Assembly (NCBI GenBank): GCA_946628525.1
Contig: CAMOWO010000022.1
Location: forward strand, 1-9,710
Direction: 5' to 3'
DNA: 9,710 nt
Origin: an uncultured Bacillota bacterium
GTDB lineage: Bacteria > Bacillota_A > Clostridia > Peptostreptococcales > Anaerovoracaceae
Shown: positions 6,979 through 9,710 of the stretch, piece by piece
How the letters are laid out: each line of letters begins with the position of its first letter
Numbering within the stretch: position 1 is the stretch's first letter
The notes under the pieces: generated by a model
What the model was told of the DNA's origin: nothing
Database searches by the model: none
Seen by the model: only the letters and a program-made list of their open reading frames with translations
Program-made: the position numbers and the translations under genes

Positions 6979-8264
6979 CTGAACACCTCCCCTTTGGACG
7001 TACTTACGACTTCTCTCTGTGTGAAGATGTATTCCGGAACTTCCAGTTCCTTGATGACGTTCCTTGCGCAAACGTACTGACACATCTTGCAGTCTTCACA
7101 GATCAGCGGGTCGATGACAGCATGGCCGAACTCCATGTAGATCGCATCGTTCGGGCAGTTGGCAACGCAGTCTCCGCATCCGGTGCATGCTGCGCTGCAG
7201 ATCTCGAGTTTCTCTTCGTAGTCTCTTACGGATGAGCAAGCCACCATCTTCTGTCCGCTGTACGGTACCATGGAGATGATGTGCTTCGGGCAAGTCAGAT
7301 AGCAGTCTCTGCATCCTACGCACTTCTCAGGATCTACCTTCGCCGTGCCGTCCACCATGGTGATGGCTCCGTAGCGGCAGACCTTCGTGCAGCTTCCCAG
7401 ACCGCAGCATCCTGTCGTGCAAAGATTCAGTTCCTTCTGGCTCAGGGTAGCTGCTTCTTCGCATGACGTGATGCCCATCTCTTCGTATACTTTGCCTGCT
7501 TTTTTCCCCTCGCTGCAGTGGACGAAAGCCACGCTCTCTTTGAGCTGACCCAGGTCGTGATACGTGTCGATGATGATCTTCTTGCGGCATCTGATCGTGC
7601 ATGCATCGCATCCTGCGCACTTGTCGTAATCGATCACCGCGTGGTTATCTATGAGGTGGACTGCATCCTGCGGGCAAACGATCTCGCACTCGCCGCATCC
7701 GATGCATCCGTAATTACATGTGCTTCTGACTTTCTCCTGATCCTCTTCTGTGGAGGAACAAGGGATGAAGTTGCTGGCTTCTCTCGGGATCATCCGGATC
7801 AGGTGCTGCGGGCATACGATCTCCTCCGCACAGACACCGCATCCTGTGCAAGTCTCATGGTCGATGACCAGCTTGCCATCCACCATGGACATGGCCCCGA
7901 ACTTACATACATCCATGCAGGAGCCCAGGCCGACGCATCCGTCCTTGCACTCACCGCGCATGAAGCCGCCGTCCACAGCCTCCTGGCATGTGCTGCAGGA
8001 CTCTCTGAATCTCTGCACGCCGGCTGCACATCCGCTGCAACCCAAAAAAGCCACCATCTCTCTGATCGTTGGGGCTTCGATTCCCATGGCTCTCGCCATC
8101 TTGTCTACGATTTTCTGACCCACTGCAGGACAAAGCGTCGGGTCCTTGCTGTCTGCCATCGCTTCCGCACAGGCAGCACAAGTTCCGCAGGCACAACCGC
8201 CGCAGTCGGCATCAGGCAGAAGGGATATGATCCTTTCTACCAGAGCATCTCTACTCATACTCAT
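6975..8264 (-). CDS. Soluble RnfB-like polyferredoxin with a tandemly duplicated ferredoxin region
   Basis: The 429-aa product has 49 cysteines. The N-terminus (about 15-48) carries the RnfB-type cluster domain C21-X2-C24-X4-C29-X15-C45 after LLPDAD, but the membrane helix that precedes it in RnfB is absent, so the protein should be cytosolic. Two homologous units follow (71-231 and 246-406). Each begins VAF[LV]xCS and then carries, in order, a C-X3-C-X5-C-X3-C motif around GLGSC, a C-X2-C-X2-C ferredoxin motif, an [IV][PA]CSS loop, a C-X3-C-X2-C-X2-C-X3-C-P motif, and a final C-X2-C-X2-C-X3-C. This is the clostridial RnfB ferredoxin region twice over. Up to nine [4Fe-4S] clusters are plausible. 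No rnfACDEG genes are near. As first gene of the PFOR operon, overlapping nifJ by 4 bp, it probably accepts or relays PFOR electrons. ATG at 8264 has AAGGAG 9 bases upstream; an in-frame ATG two codons later is less well spaced. Confidence 0.88.
   Translation of the reverse strand: MSMSRDALVERIISLLPDADCGGCACGTCAACAEAMADSKDPTLCPAVGQKIVDKMARAMGIEAPTIREMVAFLGCSGCAAGVQRFRESCSTCQEAVDGGFMRGECKDGCVGLGSCMDVCKFGAMSMVDGKLVIDHETCTGCGVCAEEIVCPQHLIRMIPREASNFIPCSSTEEDQEKVRSTCNYGCIGCGECEIVCPQDAVHLIDNHAVIDYDKCAGCDACTIRCRKKIIIDTYHDLGQLKESVAFVHCSEGKKAGKVYEEMGITSCEEAATLSQKELNLCTTGCCGLGSCTKVCRYGAITMVDGTAKVDPEKCVGCRDCYLTCPKHIISMVPYSGQKMVACSSVRDYEEKLEICSAACTGCGDCVANCPNDAIYMEFGHAVIDPLICEDCKMCQYVCARNVIKELEVPEYIFTQREVVSTSKGEVFR
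6984..6992 (-). promoter_or_regulatory. Ribosome binding site of nifJ, inside the polyferredoxin 3' end
   Basis: GGGGAGGTG stands 5 bases before the ATG at 6978 and forms part of the last codons of the polyferredoxin (Lys-Gly-Glu-Val-Phe-Arg-stop). It decides the nifJ start against the longer open frame reaching 7083. Confidence 0.85.
7047..7529 (-). repeat. Second copy of the RnfB-type unit within the polyferredoxin
   Basis: This stretch encodes residues 246-406. It aligns with residues 71-231 over its whole length (161 codons each, by eye): VAFVHCS, CTTGCCGLGSC, DPEKCVGCRDC, MVACSS, CTGCGDC, HAVIDPLICEDC. The copies share motif order and spacing but have diverged widely in the linkers, so the duplication is old. 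Confidence 0.8.
7572..8054 (-). repeat. First copy of the RnfB-type unit within the polyferredoxin
   Basis: This stretch encodes residues 71-231: VAFLGCS, CKDGCVGLGSC, DHETCTGCGVC, IPCSS, CIGCGEC, HAVIDYDKCAGCDAC. It is the partner of the copy at 7047-7529. Its opening part has two CX2C pairs (C76/C79 and C90/C93) that the second copy mostly lacks. Confidence 0.8.
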
Positions 8265-8326
8265 ACATACAATCTCCTTATATTTAGTACAACCCTAATG
8301 ACTTTTGATTGTCCTTGCGTTATTCG

Positions 8327-8341
8327 TGTATACAAGATACA
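8327..8341. promoter_or_regulatory. Possible operator dyad at the start of transcription
   Basis: TGTAT-N5-ATACA forms a 15-bp inverted repeat just downstream of the operon-proximal promoter, at or next to its predicted start site (about 8343), and includes the 8-bp palindrome TGTATACA (8327-8334). A repressor site is conceivable. It does not match the Rex consensus (TTGTTAA-N4-TTAACAA), and the regulator cannot be named. Confidence 0.25.
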
Positions 8342-8349
8342 GCATGCTC

Positions 8350-8377
8350 ATTATAACACCATGATTCTGTTTTTCAA
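8350..8377 (-). promoter_or_regulatory. Operon-proximal promoter of the polyferredoxin-nifJ-gltD-like operon
   Basis: Read leftward, TTGAAA (8372-8377) and a perfect TATAAT (8350-8355) are 16 bases apart. TG stands one base before the -10 (TGT-TATAAT), making it an extended -10 promoter. The predicted start near 8343 gives a leader of about 78 nt. High promoter strength would suit a central fermentation enzyme. Confidence 0.65.
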
Positions 8378-8402
8378 GACCTTTCGCGCAGTTTTTCTAA
8401 AT

Positions 8403-8431
8403 ATTATAAAAAGTGCGTCGTTCCGTGCCAA
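8403..8431 (-). promoter_or_regulatory. Distal promoter of the polyferredoxin-nifJ-gltD-like operon
   Basis: Read leftward, TTGGCA (8426-8431) and a perfect TATAAT (8403-8408) are 17 bases apart. With the operon-proximal promoter it forms a tandem pair whose -10 boxes are 53 bp apart. Predicted by eye; start sites are not known. Confidence 0.6.
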
Positions 8432-8583
8432 TCGTTGATTTCACTTGCCGGTCGCAAAAAAAGCACACATCAGCCCATTTTATGTTGACCTTCTTATAAA
8501 TAGCGTCCAAGTATAAAACGAACTAATGTGTACTTGATTAAAAACAATATGGCTTCGACGGCCCGGACCGCGCTCTCGGCGCG

Positions 8584-8871
8584 CTATTCGTAGCACTTTA
8601 TCAGCGTCTGCATGCCGTCCCGCCCGTGGCCGTCCTTGCTGAGTTTCTCATAGTGGTCCATGGCCAGTTTCAGAGACGACAGATCGAGACCGGCATCCTT
8701 TGCCGCTTCATATCCCAGCTTCATGTCCTTGATGAAGAAATCGATGAAGAACCCGGGGTCGAAGTCCCCGGATACGATCCGCGGTCCGTAGGACTCCAGC
8801 AGTGCGTTCTGGCCGGCTCCCGCCTTGGCTCCTTCCATGAACACCTCCAGGTCCAGTCCCATCTTCTTCAT
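8584..8871 (-). pseudogene. C-terminal remnant of a 3-hydroxyisobutyrate dehydrogenase-family gene
   Basis: The 95 codons match the C-terminal helical domain (NAD_binding_11 type) of beta-hydroxyacid dehydrogenases such as 3-hydroxyisobutyrate dehydrogenase or tartronate semialdehyde reductase. The matching parts are MGLDLEVFMEGAKAGAG, the ENYGPR-like ESYGPRIVSGDFDPGF (26-41), the conserved KDM (48-50) and GHGRDGMQTLIKCYE at the end. Full-length members have about 290 residues. The whole N-terminal Rossmann domain (about 190 aa) and the catalytic-lysine motif at the start of the helical domain are missing, so dehydrogenase activity is not expected. Upstream in the same frame there is only the terminator of the DUF937 gene and then a stop at 8929. 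An AAGGAG site 5-6 bases before the ATG means the fragment may still be translated. A decayed gene is most likely; a small orphan domain protein is the alternative. Confidence 0.65.
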
Positions 8872-8886
8872 TTTTTCTCCTTCGTC

Positions 8887-8918
8887 AAAAAGAAAAGGGG
8901 AAGCGATGCCTCCCCTCT
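8887..8918 (-). terminator. Intrinsic terminator of the DUF937 gene
   Basis: Read leftward, GGGGAGGC (8908-8915) pairs with GCTTCCCC (8897-8904) around a 3-nt loop, with one G-U pair. Three more pairs can form outside this stem, and TTTTCTTTTT (8887-8896) follows. It begins 10 bp after the DUF937 stop codon and separates that gene from the dehydrogenase remnant. Confidence 0.85.
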
Positions 8919-8928
8919 GCTGTTTATG

Positions 8929-9552
8929 CTATTTCATCATGCCAAGCAGCGCCTGGATGAGCTCTGTACCGTCTTCCTTCTTGCTTGGTTTCTGACCGCC
9001 GCCCAGGAAGGATCCCAGAAGATCTCCCAGACCACCGCCGGATTCCTGTCCGCCTGCCATGCCCTGAGCCATGCCCATGAGCCCCATAACGTCCTTCATA
9101 TCGAAGCCGTCGCTGAGGTCCACGCCGGAAGCCTTCTGCTTCTGCGCGGAAGTCGTGGCTGAGTTCAGGCTGCTGAGGACGGATGGTGAGATATTGCCCA
9201 GTACCTTCGCAACTTCGTTTTCGCTTGCACCTGATTCTTTCGCCATCTTCTTGAGTGCATCTTCTCTGTCATCGCCAAGGATGTGGCCGATGATCTTCGC
9301 GCCATCTTCTTCGTCGGCTTCATCAAGCTGAGCCTCGATGCTCTTGGTAGTCTTGTGCTGGCCGAGAGCTCCCAGAAGTGATGCTGCGCCTGCTTCTGAT
9401 GAAGCATTGCTTGTGAGCTTTTTCATGAGCATCGGTACTGCGATCCCGATGATGGAAGCCAGGACTCCTTTGTTGATGCCTGTCTTCTTTGACAGTGCGT
9501 CCAGTGCTGCAGCTGAAGTCAGTGCTGCCGTAAGGATTTTGACCAGATTCAT
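8929..9552 (-). CDS. DUF937 domain-containing protein
   Basis: The 207-aa product has the layout of DUF937 proteins, whose function is unknown. An Ala/Leu-rich N-terminal part (1-50) includes a hydrophobic helix GVLASIIGIAVPMLMKKL (29-46). A charged helical region follows, with two similar helical stretches at about 52-92 and 93-130 (GAKIIGHILGDDREDALKKM, then ASENEVAKVLGNISPSVLSSL). The tail from about 150 is rich in Met and Gly (MGLMGMAQGMAGG, GGGLGDLLGSFLGGG) and probably disordered; the chain ends in an amphipathic LIQALLGMMK. No signal peptide or catalytic motif is recognised. The ATG has AAGGAG 6 bases upstream. It lies 40 bp downstream of the stop codon of the gene at the right edge with no clear terminator between, so it may be read from that gene's promoter; its own terminator is at 8887-8918. 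Confidence 0.82.
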   Translation of the reverse strand: MNLVKILTAALTSAAALDALSKKTGINKGVLASIIGIAVPMLMKKLTSNASSEAGAASLLGALGQHKTTKSIEAQLDEADEEDGAKIIGHILGDDREDALKKMAKESGASENEVAKVLGNISPSVLSSLNSATTSAQKQKASGVDLSDGFDMKDVMGLMGMAQGMAGGQESGGGLGDLLGSFLGGGQKPSKKEDGTELIQALLGMMK

Positions 9553-9592
9553 AATACTCTCCTTTTTATAAATAAACGTGCTACGGTTTAAA

Positions 9593-9710
9593 CTATACCC
9601 TGTTGTAGTTGATCAGGCAGCCCTTGAGGATGATCTGGCGTTCTCTGTCTGTGAGTTCTCCAAGCTGCAGTGTGAACGGCTTCATCTCGCTCTCGCTCAC
9701 GACGTATGCC
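9593..9710 (-). CDS. 3' end of a minus-strand gene, possibly an aconitase-family hydratase (partial)
   Basis: From the right edge to the TAG at 9593-9595 one minus-strand frame is open for 38 codons and encodes an ordinary protein end: MKPFTLQLGELTDRERQIILKGCLINYNRV, preceded by AYVVSESE. The phrase LTDRERQIILKGCLINY resembles, from memory, the C-terminus of clostridial aconitase/LeuC-like hydratases, whose swivel domain ends with a similar 'LT..ER.I+L.GC' helix. No active-site residue lies in the visible part, so the family is tentative. The coding status is better supported, by the continuous frame and by a plausible distance to the next gene. The remainder of the gene lies outside the window. 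Confidence 0.6.
   Translation of the reverse strand, partial: AYVVSESEMKPFTLQLGELTDRERQIILKGCLINYNRV

Larger units (their letters stand above)
8265..8583. other. Non-coding region upstream of the PFOR operon (319 bp)
   Basis: This AT-rich stretch separates the operon from the dehydrogenase remnant. The operon-proximal half holds two tandem leftward promoters (8350-8377 and 8403-8431), a short dyad and a leader without an obvious stable structure. The distal half (about 8435-8583) holds a T/A-rich tract and, at 8569-8583, a GC stem (CGCGC/GCGCG, 5-nt loop) just past the remnant's stop codon. The nearest leftward T-run (8541-8545) is about 24 bases from that stem, so it is a poor terminator. 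No tRNA, riboswitch or further open reading frame is seen. Confidence 0.6.

Noticed and set aside
6979..7083. A 35-residue N-terminal extension of nifJ (open frame to 7083)
   Set aside because: It lies wholly within the polyferredoxin gene, the extra residues do not look like PFOR, and a strong GGGGAGGTG site marks the start at 6978.
6975..8264. Membrane-bound Rnf complex subunit RnfB
   Set aside because: There is no N-terminal membrane helix, the ferredoxin region is doubled, and no other Rnf gene is in the window.
7518..8438. Long plus-strand open frame (306 codons) opposite the polyferredoxin
   Set aside because: The minus strand encodes a clear multi-cluster ferredoxin here; the antisense frame is low in complexity, has no recognisable domain and no ribosome binding site.
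8550..8575. TGGCTTCGACGGCC resembles the conserved 5' start of tmRNA (TGGxTTCGACxG)
   Set aside because: The GGGG lead and tRNA-like acceptor pairing are not seen, and a 350-400 nt tmRNA would run through the dehydrogenase remnant, which is clearly protein-coding in origin.
9560..9590. Promoter TTTAAA-16-TATAAA directly before the DUF937 gene
   Set aside because: The -10 would adjoin the AAGGAG site, so the transcript would begin after the ribosome binding site.
1..9710. CRISPR arrays, insertion sequences, tRNA or rRNA genes
   Set aside because: No regularly spaced direct repeats, transposase-like frames with terminal inverted repeats, or tRNA cloverleaf patterns were seen on either strand.

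Overview
The window looks like chromosomal DNA of a strictly anaerobic, moderately GC-rich Clostridia-type Firmicute. This rests on a pyruvate:ferredoxin oxidoreductase operon rich in iron-sulfur proteins, strong AAGGAG/GGAGG ribosome binding sites before nearly every gene, compact intrinsic terminators, and a DUF937 protein. The assignment is an inference from gene content; no rRNA or other marker gene is present.

Left part (1-1990): two opposed terminators lie at the edge, then a minus-strand MscS-type mechanosensitive channel. Divergent from it is a plus-strand radical SAM protein of unknown function whose cluster motif is spaced C-X4-C-X2-C. The two share a 131-bp intergenic region with back-to-back candidate promoters. 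A 12-bp perfect stem terminator at 1956-1988 serves both the radical SAM gene and the convergent operon on its right.

Centre (1994-8264, minus strand, transcribed right to left) is the core of the window: a tightly overlapping three-gene operon. It runs from a 429-aa cysteine-rich polyferredoxin (49 Cys), through a full-length pyruvate:ferredoxin oxidoreductase (nifJ, 1193 aa with the corrected start), to a 467-aa GltD-like NAD(P)H/FAD/[4Fe-4S] oxidoreductase. The junctions overlap by 4 bp and 1 bp, and each downstream ribosome binding site lies inside the last codons of the gene before it. The polyferredoxin is the cytosolic part of RnfB with its ferredoxin region duplicated in tandem and without the membrane anchor. 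I infer that the three proteins form a soluble path carrying electrons from pyruvate oxidation through a multi-cluster wire to a flavoprotein that could exchange with NADP(H). Two good sigma-70-type promoters stand in tandem upstream.

Right part (8265-9710): a 319-bp non-coding region holding these promoters; a 95-codon remnant of a 3-hydroxyisobutyrate dehydrogenase-family gene (C-terminal part only); a DUF937 protein with its own terminator; and, at the edge, the last 38 codons of another minus-strand gene, tentatively an aconitase-family hydratase.

The strongest candidates for something not well described are the anchorless double-RnfB polyferredoxin and its operon with PFOR and an orphan GltD-like subunit.
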